Shown here: piece by piece, positions 1 to 7,518 of the stretch | Numbering within the stretch: position 1 is the first letter of the stretch | How the letters are laid out: every line of letters begins with the position of its first letter | From: Paeniglutamicibacter quisquiliarum | Lineage (GTDB): Bacteria; Actinomycetota; Actinomycetes; Actinomycetales; Micrococcaceae | Length of the DNA: 64,000 bases | Direction: 5' to 3' | NCBI RefSeq assembly: GCF_019084045.1 | Contig: NZ_JAHRED010000001.1 | Location: forward strand, 186,001 to 250,000 | Translations under genes and position numbers: made by a program | Notes under the pieces: model-generated | Database searches by the model: none | Told to the model about the DNA's origin: nothing | Seen by the model: the letters and a program-made list of their open reading frames with translations, nothing else

Positions 1-2
1 GC

Positions 3-944
3 TGGGATGAACTTGAAGAGATCGTAGGTACTCAACTGATCAACCCCGTGGGGGCAGTCGACTACGGACCCACCCGTAACCCCCGCAACCTTGCCAACGT
101 GCTGGAACAGGTGGGCATTGAACACGAGCTGATGGGTGCTGCAGAGGCACGCGAGCGCTTTGCCGGCATTGCCTTTGATACCGAGGTTCTGTGGCAGCCC
201 GGGGCGGGTGTCATCGACGCCGAGGCGTCCGTGCTGGCGATGGTTGCCGAGGCGGAAAATCATGGGGCCCGTGTGGAGATCAACTGGCCGGTGAAGAGCA
301 TCGAGTCCACCGCCACCGGATACAGGATCCATTGTGAGGACGGCCGAACCCAGGACTGCGCCAAGGTCATTGTTGCCGCCGGTGGTTGGTTGCCGGAATT
401 GCTGGGCAACCTGTCACTCCCCAGTGGATTCGTATCGGGCATTCCAGCCTTTGAAGTCTTCCAGGAGCAGGCCTTCCACTTCCCCTACGCAGATTCCAAT
501 CCGGAGTCCGTTGGCGCGTGGCCCACATACATCCACAAGGCAGCCGAGTTCCAGTCCTATGGACTGCCGGGGGGACGAGACGCCGAGTTCCGTGGGCAGA
601 AGGTTGCCGAATACAAGGGTGGGCGCATCATGAGGGATGCCTCCGAACAGGACGGATTGGTCAGCACCGCCAACCGCGAGCGCGTGATCAACTACGTGAA
701 GAAGTTCCTGCCGGGCCTGATTCCGGTGCCCTATGCGGAGACCACCTGCATCTTCACCAGTACGCCCACCGAAGACTTCATCCTTGATGAAACCAACGGA
801 ATCACCATCATGTCCCCTTGCTCGGGTCACGGTGCCAAGTTCGCCCCGCTGCTCGGTGATCTTGCAGCGGATCTGGCCACAGGTACTGCGGGTGTGCCGG
901 AGGTTTTCCGCCCGGGATCCAAGGCCGCAAGCCTGCTCCTCTAG
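3..944 (+). CDS. FAD-dependent amine/sarcosine oxidase-like protein (5' end outside window)
   Basis: The reading frame is open to the window edge, so the N-terminal Rossmann/FAD motif is missing; about 313 residues are visible. The C-terminal half matches monomeric sarcosine oxidase/N-methyltryptophan oxidase enzymes: a CIFTSTPTEDFILD segment, whose Cys sits where this family attaches FAD covalently, followed by SPCSGHGAKFAP, the conserved SGHG(F)K stretch near the flavin. Such enzymes oxidise N-methyl or secondary amino acids in the cytoplasm, giving peroxide. It lies 53 bp upstream of an N-carbamoyl amino acid amidohydrolase on the same strand, which fits a pathway releasing and then oxidising an N-substituted amino acid such as sarcosine. 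Family is secure; the substrate is inferred. Confidence 0.85.
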   Translation, partial: WDELEEIVGTQLINPVGAVDYGPTRNPRNLANVLEQVGIEHELMGAAEARERFAGIAFDTEVLWQPGAGVIDAEASVLAMVAEAENHGARVEINWPVKSIESTATGYRIHCEDGRTQDCAKVIVAAGGWLPELLGNLSLPSGFVSGIPAFEVFQEQAFHFPYADSNPESVGAWPTYIHKAAEFQSYGLPGGRDAEFRGQKVAEYKGGRIMRDASEQDGLVSTANRERVINYVKKFLPGLIPVPYAETTCIFTSTPTEDFILDETNGITIMSPCSGHGAKFAPLLGDLAADLATGTAGVPEVFRPGSKAASLLL

Positions 945-997
945 CTAGACATTCAGCAGCCTCCACCTTGCACAGCATCACGAACTCAGGAGAACCA

Positions 998-2233
998 ATG
1001 CCGCAGTCAACCACCACCGCGATGAGCACCGTCACCGGGCTCATGAACCAGATATCGGGAACCGGACAGGATGCGATCCGCGGGGGATACACCCGTCCGG
1101 TGTACTCGGACGCGGAGATCGAGCTGCGCCAGTGGTTCATTGAACAGGCGGAAAGCCGTGGGCTCAGCGTAGAGCAAGACGGTAACGGGGCGCTCTGGGC
1201 ATGGTGGGACCTACCTTCTGGGAACCGTACCGACGCGCTGGTCACCGGGAGCCACCTGGACTCAGTTCCCGGTGGTGGACCATTCGACGGGCCGCTCGGT
1301 GTTGCCAGCGCGCTGGTGGCGCTGGACCGGCTCAAGACCCGGGAGCTGGAACGCAATAGAGCGCTGGCAATTGTGGTCTTCCCCGAAGAGGAAGGATCGC
1401 GCTTCGGTGTGGCCTGCCTGGGGACGCGCCTGCTGACAGGTGCCATAACAGTAGAGAAGGCGCTGAACCTCAGGGATCAGGACGGAACCACCTTTGCGGA
1501 CGTGGCACGAAGCAATGGGCTCGACACCCGACTCATGGGACCGGACGCAAAACGTCTGGCCCAAATCGGCGCATTCGTTGAGTTGCACGTGGAACAGGGA
1601 CTCGGACTTGGGGACCTGGATCACCCGGTGGCCATTGGCGGTTCGATCCTGGGCCACGGTCGCTGGCGCTTGAGCGTCACCGGACAGGGGAACCACGCCG
1701 GAACCACGCTTATGGCTGGCCGCCGAGACCCGATGGTGGCCGCAGCCCAAATGGTGGTGGCCATTCGCGATATCGCTCGGGCCCAGCCCCACGCTCGGGC
1801 AACCGTAGGACGAATCGAACCTGTACCTGGCGGAACCAACGTGATCGCTTCTGCCGTGAATTTCTGGCTCGATGTCCGCCACCCGGACGATGCAATCACC
1901 GCCACGCTCATCCAACGCATCCACGACACTTCTCTGGAACTTGCGGCATCCGAGGGCTGCTCACTTGCCCTCAACCAGGAATCGCTGAGCCCCACCGTCA
2001 CCTTCGACGCGAAGCTGACCTCGCGACTGCAAGGAGCACTGGCGAACGCCCCGGTGCTGGACACCGGCGCCGGACACGACGCCGGCGTACTTGCAGCCCA
2101 CGTACCCAGCGCCATGATCTTCGTGCGCAACCCCAGCGGCATCTCGCACTCGCCCGAGGAATACGTCGAGGACGCAGACGCCGAGATCGGGGCAGTGGCG
2201 CTCGCCGATGCCCTCGAGGGAATGCTGAATTAA
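998..2233 (+). CDS. M20-family N-carbamoyl-L-amino acid hydrolase / allantoate amidohydrolase-like
   Basis: A 411-residue Zn amidohydrolase. Metal-binding motifs of the M20 hydantoinase/carbamoylase group are visible: GSHLDSVPGGGPFDG (His and Asp ligands), an EEEGSRFG Glu pair, ELHVEQG, and a late GAGHDAG His. These enzymes hydrolyse N-carbamoyl amino acids or allantoate/ureidoglycolate. The ATG at 998 is chosen over an upstream TTG at 968 because AGGAG (988-992) lies just before it; a further ATG at 1022 is possible. It follows an amine oxidase, so N-carbamoylsarcosine-type chemistry is plausible but unproven. Confidence 0.85.
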   Translation: MPQSTTTAMSTVTGLMNQISGTGQDAIRGGYTRPVYSDAEIELRQWFIEQAESRGLSVEQDGNGALWAWWDLPSGNRTDALVTGSHLDSVPGGGPFDGPLGVASALVALDRLKTRELERNRALAIVVFPEEEGSRFGVACLGTRLLTGAITVEKALNLRDQDGTTFADVARSNGLDTRLMGPDAKRLAQIGAFVELHVEQGLGLGDLDHPVAIGGSILGHGRWRLSVTGQGNHAGTTLMAGRRDPMVAAAQMVVAIRDIARAQPHARATVGRIEPVPGGTNVIASAVNFWLDVRHPDDAITATLIQRIHDTSLELAASEGCSLALNQESLSPTVTFDAKLTSRLQGALANAPVLDTGAGHDAGVLAAHVPSAMIFVRNPSGISHSPEEYVEDADAEIGAVALADALEGMLN

Positions 2234-2405
2234 CTTCGGGCCGCCAGCGGCAATTATGGCAAGGACAGAGGACTGATCCGAAGTCTCTTGTTCTTGTGGC
2301 TTACTCACCTTCTATAGAAGTGAGGGTTGAATTACCCGTGAGTCCTGAGATTTCCGGAAGACAATGGGATGCTCAGTCGCCGACAACAGATGCCATGGCA
2401 TGCAC

Positions 2406-2441
2406 GACGCCCCCGTCAAGCTCAAGCTCGCCGGGGGCGTC
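2406..2441 (+). terminator. Rho-independent-type hairpin after the M20 hydrolase
   Basis: A 10-bp perfect stem GACGCCCCCG / CGGGGGCGTC (2406-2415 and 2432-2441) with a 16-nt loop, followed by a short T-containing tail. It lies 170 bp past the hydrolase stop and before the convergent lipoprotein gene, so it may serve both strands. Confidence 0.55.
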
Positions 2442-2460
2442 TCATGTTAATGGGGTGGTC

Positions 2461-2924
2461 TTACTTCTTTAGCTTAACCTTTGTAGTGGTTCCAAGTGCG
2501 GAAACCTTATAGCTGATGGTGTCGCCCTCATATGTAAACTCTTTGGTGTCGTCACTGGATGCTAGGAGTGCTGACTCGGTAGCTTTTACATCCCGTTTGA
2601 CGACCACACGTAGGGCGCAGTCGCGTCCGTCGGAGCTTTGAAAGTACCAATCCAATACGTAGAGGTCGTATCGCCGCCATCGGAAACCCACTCCACAGTG
2701 ATCGTGTCGGCGGTGATCGTGGCCTGCTGGTAGGAATCTTCGCTGGCGGAGTTACTCTGCTTCCATTCGCCAGCCAGATTGGGAATCTTTTGTGTTTCTT
2801 TGGCTGGTTTGGAGTCCGTGACAATGGTCGGAGTGGCGGTTGTTCCGCCGCAAGCGGTCAAGGTGAGTGCAAAAGCGAGAACGAGTGGCGCGAGGATTTT
2901 CTTCAGAATCGCATCTTGGCACAC
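2461..2924 (-). pseudogene. Small lipoprotein gene split by a one-base frameshift
   Basis: Read from 2924, the product begins with a Lys-containing n-region, a hydrophobic segment (ILAPLVLAFALTLTACGG) and a lipobox LTAC, so it is an exported, lipid-anchored protein. A conserved-looking domain follows, but the frame stops at TAA after SSNGM (about 2586). The next frame continues with DVKATESALLASSDDTKEF and ends in TTTKVKLKK at 2461. Adding one G to the GGG run near 2597 would restore NGDVKATES and one protein of about 154 residues. From memory, small Gram-positive lipoproteins of this kind keep the ALLASS/TKxFTY and MGTTTKVKL-type ends together. Either a real disabling mutation or a base-call error. 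The GTG at 2924 is only 3 nt after GGAGG, so the start is uncertain. Confidence 0.7.
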
Positions 2925-3123
2925 ACCTCCGACGCAAAGTGATCTGTGGTTGTTCGGCTATTACAAATATGACGCGGTATATGTCCGAGAACCTCGCATA
3001 AAGCAATTGGCCAACCAACAACGAGGTAAATCCCAGCAAACTCGGGTGTGCTTTGTCGAGGGCGACGGGACAGTCTTTCGGCGGCCTGCATGTTAAGAAA
3101 TGGTTGGGGCAGGCTGAAAATCG

Positions 3124-3158
3124 AGAGGCCGCGCACCCGTGTGGGGTGCGCGGCCTCT
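3124..3158 (-). terminator. Strong hairpin after the cyclodeaminase-like gene
   Basis: Perfect 15-bp stem AGAGGCCGCGCACCC / GGGTGCGCGGCCTCT (3124-3138 and 3144-3158) with a 5-nt loop, just past the stop of the minus-strand gene; the outgoing minus strand continues with a short T run (CGATTTTC). Confidence 0.75.
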
Positions 3159-3174
3159 GGAGACGTGCGGGGGA

Positions 3175-4305
3175 CTACGCCATGACCGGCGCTGCCCAGA
3201 GGTTGAGCACCTGGCCGATCTCCTTCTCCTCGGCGGTGCGGTAGAGCTCGGTGGCCCAGGCAACGTCTTCGGTTGGCATGCCGCCCACCGAGTAGAGGAT
3301 GATTTCCTCGTCGTTGCGGCGGGCCGGGATCGCACCGGTGGCAACGTCGGCGATTTCTTCGAGCTTGGACTCGGGCAGCTTGCCGGCGCGCATCAGGTCA
3401 TGGAAGTGGGTGCCCGGAATGCCCAGCAGCTGGTAGGCCTGCGTCTCGTATTCTTCGGCCCAGGCGTTGTAGAGGCCGCGGGCGTCGAGCACCAGGCGGG
3501 CGTCGTTGATGATGAAGTCATCGTCGAAGCGTGCTGCTGCAGGCAGCAGCATCAGGGCGCCGGGCTTGATGGCGTGCTTGGGGAAGTACGGGAAGGCATC
3601 CGAGCCGGCGATGTCGGTCGTGGTGGTCGCGATGACAATGTCGGCATTGGCAATCGCGGTCTCGATGGAATCGGCGATCTCGATGGTGGTGATCTGCGGG
3701 TACTTGTCCTTGACGTACGCGGCGAAGGTTTCGGCGCCGGAGGTGCTGCGGCCCTTGATCTTTACGGTGTGGATACCCGGGCGCAGGGTCAGGGTCGCAT
3801 CGATGACGGACTTAGCGATGACGCCGGGGCCAACGACTGCGACAACTTCGGAGTCTTCCTTGGCCAGGTGCTTCACGCCAACACCCGGAACCGCACCGGT
3901 GCGGTAGGCAGAGAGCAGGTTGGCGCTCAAGATGGCCAGCGGGGCACCGGACTCGGTGTCGTTCAGGGTGAAGAGGTGGATGGAGCGAGGCAGACCCTTC
4001 TTGCGGTTCTCGGCGTTGGAGCCGTACCACTTCACTCCGGTGGTGTTGAAGCGTCCACCAAGGTAGGCGGGCATGGCCATGAAACGGCGGTCAGGACCAT
4101 CTGCCGGCATGCCTGCGTGCTGCGGGATCTGCGGGAAGGTGATCATGGCGCCGTGCGAGTTGCCGTTCTCTCCGGCCATCACGTAATCGCCCTTGCGCAT
4201 CAAGACGAGGGTTTCCTCCATGACGTCCACGCAGCGTGCAATGTCGGTGACGCCGGCTTCGATCATGTCTGCTTCGCTCAGGTAGCGGAAGTCGATGTTT
4301 GTCAT
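3175..4305 (-). CDS. Ornithine cyclodeaminase/mu-crystallin-family NAD(P)-binding protein (tyramine oxidase subunit B-like)
   Basis: A 376-residue member of the ornithine cyclodeaminase/mu-crystallin fold: substrate-side Lys in GVKWYGSN, LSAYRTGAVPGVG, a nucleotide-binding loop VVGPGVIAKSV and a later Asp-rich segment. The loop reads GPGV and lacks the usual GxGxQA, and the protein is longer than the usual 310-350 residues; both fit a subgroup that databases often name tyramine oxidase subunit B. Catalytic role in this subgroup is unclear. It is the last gene after amt-glnK on the same strand, but a 152-bp gap with a hairpin separates it, so co-transcription may be partial. No tyramine oxidase large subunit is in the window. 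Confidence 0.8.
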   Translation of the reverse strand: MTNIDFRYLSEADMIEAGVTDIARCVDVMEETLVLMRKGDYVMAGENGNSHGAMITFPQIPQHAGMPADGPDRRFMAMPAYLGGRFNTTGVKWYGSNAENRKKGLPRSIHLFTLNDTESGAPLAILSANLLSAYRTGAVPGVGVKHLAKEDSEVVAVVGPGVIAKSVIDATLTLRPGIHTVKIKGRSTSGAETFAAYVKDKYPQITTIEIADSIETAIANADIVIATTTTDIAGSDAFPYFPKHAIKPGALMLLPAAARFDDDFIINDARLVLDARGLYNAWAEEYETQAYQLLGIPGTHFHDLMRAGKLPESKLEEIADVATGAIPARRNDEEIILYSVGGMPTEDVAWATELYRTAEEKEIGQVLNLWAAPVMA

Positions 4306-4374
4306 GGGTGGGGGTCCTTTCTCAAGACAACTAGGTGATTCGGCGCGGGGCCGGAAAATCGGGAAGTTCAGGTA

Positions 4375-4424
4375 CTGCTGCGGCGGCCAATCGGTCTTTT
4401 CGAACCGGCGCGCCGCCGCAGCAG
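4375..4424 (-). terminator. Hairpin between glnK and the cyclodeaminase-like gene
   Basis: A 13-bp perfect stem CTGCTGCGGCGGC / GCCGCCGCAGCAG (4375-4387, 4412-4424), with a smaller inner stem in the loop. It lies just past the glnK stop. The following minus strand has no long T run, so it may be a terminator, an attenuator or a 3'-end stabiliser. Confidence 0.55.
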
Positions 4425-4440
4425 GATTATGGGTGGAGGG

Positions 4441-4788
4441 TTAGATGGCAGCTTCGTCGAGCTCACCGGTACGAACGCGCACTACGCGTTCCACCGGTGT
4501 CACCCAGACCTTGCCGTCGCCGATCTCGCCGTCGTCTCCGGTGCGGGCGGCCGCGACGATCACGTCAATGGCCTTGTCGACATCGTTCTCGTCGACCAGC
4601 AGCTCGATGCACATCTTGGTGCGGAACTCCACGGCGAATGCCTGGCCGCGGTAATACTCGGTGCGTCCTGCCTGGGCGCCGCGGCCCTGGATTTCGCTGA
4701 CGCTCAATCCGCTGAAGCCGGCCTTCTCCAATTCCTTGGATACCGTTTCCACGCGGATCGGTTTGATCACTGCGGTTATGAGTTTCAT
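4441..4788 (-). CDS. glnK: P-II nitrogen regulatory protein (GlnK-type) with Phe at position 51
   Basis: A 115-residue P-II protein starting MKLITAVIKP; an upstream in-frame extension was rejected because it lacks family similarity. The ATP/2-oxoglutarate features are present: the T-loop, GDGKVWV near residue 90 and RVRTGELDEAAI at the C-terminus. The T-loop reads EYYRGQAFAVEF, so Tyr46 is kept but position 51, the Tyr uridylylated in enteric bacteria and adenylylated by GlnD in actinobacteria, is Phe. It sits 43 bp after amt. Actinobacterial operons are usually amt-glnK-glnD; here glnD is absent and a cyclodeaminase-like gene takes its place. It should still bind effectors and gate Amt, but not be modified at residue 51. 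Confidence 0.93.
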   Translation of the reverse strand: MKLITAVIKPIRVETVSKELEKAGFSGLSVSEIQGRGAQAGRTEYYRGQAFAVEFRTKMCIELLVDENDVDKAIDVIVAAARTGDDGEIGDGKVWVTPVERVVRVRTGELDEAAI

Positions 4789-4831
4789 GTGGAAGTGCCT
4801 TTCACGCGTTGGTGTGTGCCACGAGCGGGTG

Positions 4832-6070
4832 TTAGAAGGTGCGGCCCTCGTAGGCCGTTTCGGCGTGGACGGAACGGTCAAGCCCAATTTCCTCGTCCTC
4901 GGCGCTCACCCGGATCGGAACGATCTTGTTCATGGTCCAGGCAATCGCGTAGGTCATGGCGAAGCTGTAGACCATGGTGACCAGCAGCGCGATACCTTCG
5001 CGCCAGAGCAGGTCGAATCCGCCGCCGAAGACTATGCCGCTGATTCCCGCCGGGGCCGCGGCGTTGGCGAAGAAGACCGCGAAGAGGGAGCCGGTGATGC
5101 CGGCGATGCCGTGGATGGCAAAGACATCAAGGGCATCGTCGATGCGGTGCCTGCGCTTCCAGGTGATGGCCCACGCAGCCGCGGACGCCGCCACGAAGCC
5201 GACCATCAGCGCGCCAACGGGTCCCACAGCGTCGGCCACCGGGGTGATCCCGACCAGGCCGGCGATCGCGCCGGTGCCCAGGCCCAGCATGGTGGCGTGG
5301 CCGTCGCGGAACCGTTCAATCGTGATGAATCCCAGCATGCCGCCGGCCAGGGCCAACAGGGACGTGAGCGTCACGTACTGGGCCAGGAAGTTTGCGCCGC
5401 CCGCCGTGGCGCCGTTGAATCCCATCCAGCCAGTGCATAGCAGGGCTACTCCCACGAGCATCAACGGCAGGTTGTGCGGGCGGCTAACCCCGGCCCGGCG
5501 CCGACCGAGGACCAATGCCAGGGCCAGCCCCGCGGCGCCGGCGTTCAGGTGGATTGCGGTGCCGCCGGCGAAGTCGTGTAGCCCGAGCCGGTTGCGCATC
5601 CAGCCGCCGATGACGCCGGTTTCCTCATCGGAAAAGGCGAAGACCCAGTGGCCGAGCGGCGCGTAGACCAGCAACACCCAGACGGCGACGAAGACCAGCC
5701 AGGCGCCGAACTTCATGCGGCCCGCTGCTCCGGAGGCAACTAAGGCGACACTGATGCCTGCGAAAAGGATGTAGAAAGCTGCCCAGAGCGGACCGCCGCT
5801 TCCGTCGTCCTCCATCATCGTGGAGAAGAACGAGAACTCGAAGGGGTTGCCGATGATGCCCGCCCCTCCGACCGATTCGCCCAGCACCATTCCGTGCCCC
5901 ACCGCGACGTACACCACTGCCGTCACGGCCAGGGAGCTGAGGACCATGAGGACCATGTTCAGGACGTTGCGCCCGTTGAGCATGCCACCGTAGAGCATGG
6001 CGAGGCCCGGGAACATCAGTAGAACCAAGGCGAAAGCTGCCAGTATCCATGCTGTATCTGCGGGTTCCAT
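4832..6070 (-). CDS. amt: Ammonium transporter
   Basis: A 412-residue polytopic membrane protein of the Amt/Mep/Rh family, conducting ammonium/ammonia across the cytoplasmic membrane. The paired pore histidines are seen in FAGGTAIHLNAGAAG and DVFAIHGIAGITG; the opening FPGLAMLYGGMLNGRNVL and TGWMGFNGATAGG match the family. The cytoplasmic tail ends EDEEIGLDRSVHAETAYEG, typical of the P-II-contacting C-terminus. The ATG at 6070 was chosen because GGGAG lies 8 nt upstream (CCCTTCCC on the plus strand) and the protein then begins in the first helix; an upstream extension encodes no family sequence. First gene of the amt-glnK unit. Confidence 0.95.
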   Translation of the reverse strand: MEPADTAWILAAFALVLLMFPGLAMLYGGMLNGRNVLNMVLMVLSSLAVTAVVYVAVGHGMVLGESVGGAGIIGNPFEFSFFSTMMEDDGSGGPLWAAFYILFAGISVALVASGAAGRMKFGAWLVFVAVWVLLVYAPLGHWVFAFSDEETGVIGGWMRNRLGLHDFAGGTAIHLNAGAAGLALALVLGRRRAGVSRPHNLPLMLVGVALLCTGWMGFNGATAGGANFLAQYVTLTSLLALAGGMLGFITIERFRDGHATMLGLGTGAIAGLVGITPVADAVGPVGALMVGFVAASAAAWAITWKRRHRIDDALDVFAIHGIAGITGSLFAVFFANAAAPAGISGIVFGGGFDLLWREGIALLVTMVYSFAMTYAIAWTMNKIVPIRVSAEDEEIGLDRSVHAETAYEGRTF

Positions 6071-6593
6071 GTGTTGCTCCCTTCCCAATGTGTTTGTGCG
6101 AGTAGGACAAACGTATCGGCGCGAGATTCCGTGGGGCTTTCTGTTTTGTTTCGCGGAGAATAATGAAAAAGGCGCTTTTGACCTGATGTTTCCGGCGCAT
6201 GAAAACGCCGTGAAACCTGTGAAAGCAGTGACTTCTTCTTGACGCGAGCCGGTGCCTTGGTGGATTGTGGGCACGCTCGGTGGGAATTCCAGACCGCGAC
6301 AATGGAGGTGCCGCTACGCCGTCGGCAGCTGGATTCTTATTGCGTAGCTGGCCGGCTTGCGGACTATTTGGGGCATAGACTCACAGCCCGGGAAACTGCG
6401 CCACGCTGGGCAGCCGAGGGGAGTGGGAAGCCCTTGGAACTGCAGCGTCCCAGAACTTTGATTGATCACACGGGGTGCCCAGGGGAATCGCGTTTCCGGG
6501 CTCTTTCCGGTGCAGAGGAGGAAGCCCGAGAAATAAGGGCCCAGTGGCACGGAGAATGCAGGAATCCAGGTCACACAGTGCAGAAGTTCTATA
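6071..6593. promoter_or_regulatory. amt upstream region with 9-bp-spaced GTGAAA repeats
   Basis: No convincing gene in this 523-bp gap. At 6210-6232 the plus strand carries GTGAAA, GTGAAA and GTGAC spaced exactly 9 bp apart, preceded by a related ATGAAAA. The minus strand reads GTCAC-n6, which partly resembles actinobacterial GlnR half-sites, but the partner half-site is poor. The cluster lies about 140 bp upstream of the amt start and is a candidate nitrogen-control operator. The rest of the gap shows nothing recognisable. Confidence 0.35.
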
Positions 6594-7361
6594 TCACTCC
6601 CAGGAGTCCTTGAACCCCGGCGGCAGGCAGCTGGTGATTTCCGGGCCGTGCGAGTTCAGCAGCGCCACCAGATCGGCAATCCGCTCCTCGGTCATGTAGA
6701 CGCTGGGTGCCGAGACCGAGATCGAGGCGATCGGCTCCCCGCTCAGGTCGGGGATCGGGATGGCCACGCAGATGATGCCGAGCTCGTTCTCCTGGTTGTC
6801 CAGGGAATAGCCGCGCTCGCGGATCGCCGTCAATTCCTTGTCGAAGTCCTCCACGGAGGTGATGGAGTGCTCCGTGATCGTTGCGGAGGGATCGAAGCGG
6901 GCCAGTGCCTCGGCTCGTGGCCGCAGGGCGAGCAGCATCTTGCCCATTGCCGTGTTCTGCGCGCGCAGCCGGCCGCCGGGCCGCGAGGCCATTTCGATGC
7001 CCCGGCTGCCGCGGGCCTTGGCAAGGTAGAGGACGTCATCCGCCTCGAGGATGCCCAGGTGAGTGGTGTCGCGGGTGGCCTCGGCGATCTCCGCTAGCCG
7101 GGCCTGTATTTCCTCGGGAAGGTTCAGGCTGCGTTGGGTCTGGGCGCCGAGTTCCATGAGCTTAAGTCCGAGCCGGTAGCGGTTGTCCGCACCCAGGGAG
7201 AGGTACCGCCCTGCAACCAGGGAGGTCAGCATCCGGTGGGTCGAGGAGCGGCTCAGGCCGGCCGCGGCGGCGATGTCGTCAAGCCGATCGACGCCGGCCG
7301 CCACGTGGTCCAGCAGCTCGAGACCGCGCTCGAGGGTCTTGGCTCCGGTCGGTTTTTCCAT
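6594..7361 (-). CDS. IclR-family transcriptional regulator
   Basis: A 255-residue IclR protein: an N-terminal winged HTH (residues about 5-65, DDIAAAAGLSRSSTHRMLTS) and an effector domain with the family's DTTHLGILEADDVLYLAKA and ELGIICVAIPIPDLSG segments. It is divergent from the sugar-acid operon starting at 7519 with a 157-bp shared promoter region, the usual place for an IclR-type controller of a ketodeoxygluconate/idonate pathway. The effector is likely a pathway intermediate, by analogy with KdgR-type IclR proteins; that part is inference. Confidence 0.9.
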   Translation of the reverse strand: MEKPTGAKTLERGLELLDHVAAGVDRLDDIAAAAGLSRSSTHRMLTSLVAGRYLSLGADNRYRLGLKLMELGAQTQRSLNLPEEIQARLAEIAEATRDTTHLGILEADDVLYLAKARGSRGIEMASRPGGRLRAQNTAMGKMLLALRPRAEALARFDPSATITEHSITSVEDFDKELTAIRERGYSLDNQENELGIICVAIPIPDLSGEPIASISVSAPSVYMTEERIADLVALLNSHGPEITSCLPPGFKDSWE

Positions 7362-7460
7362 GCCATCAGTCTTGCATGACTTCGCCTGTCACCTGCGTCA
7401 ACGTGGGATCGTGTGACGGGGGTTGCATTCGCGGGTGTGATGTGGCTTATAGTTGGACTA

Positions 7461-7487
7461 TTGAAAGTGGGACGCTATCCCTATAAT
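7461..7487 (+). promoter_or_regulatory. Promoter and candidate IclR operator of the sugar-acid operon
   Basis: A consensus -10 TATAAT at 7482-7487 with a TTGAAA -35-like element at 7461-7466 (15-bp spacer, short). Between them is an inverted repeat GGGA-N5-TCCC (7469-7481), well placed for a repressor to block polymerase. Transcription should start near 7494, so the ATG at 7492 cannot be the true start of the transporter; the ATG at 7519 is used. Confidence 0.55.
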
Positions 7488-7518
7488 AGGTATGGCAAGA
7501 ATCTTTGGATTGGTGACT

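Noticed and set aside
3139-4338. 399-codon frame opposite the cyclodeaminase-like gene
   Set aside because: Antisense shadow caused by high GC at third positions; Gly/Val/Asp-rich with no motif.
6314-6574. 86-codon minus-strand frame between amt and the IclR gene
   Set aside because: No start signal, no recognisable sequence; length is expected by chance in GC-rich DNA.
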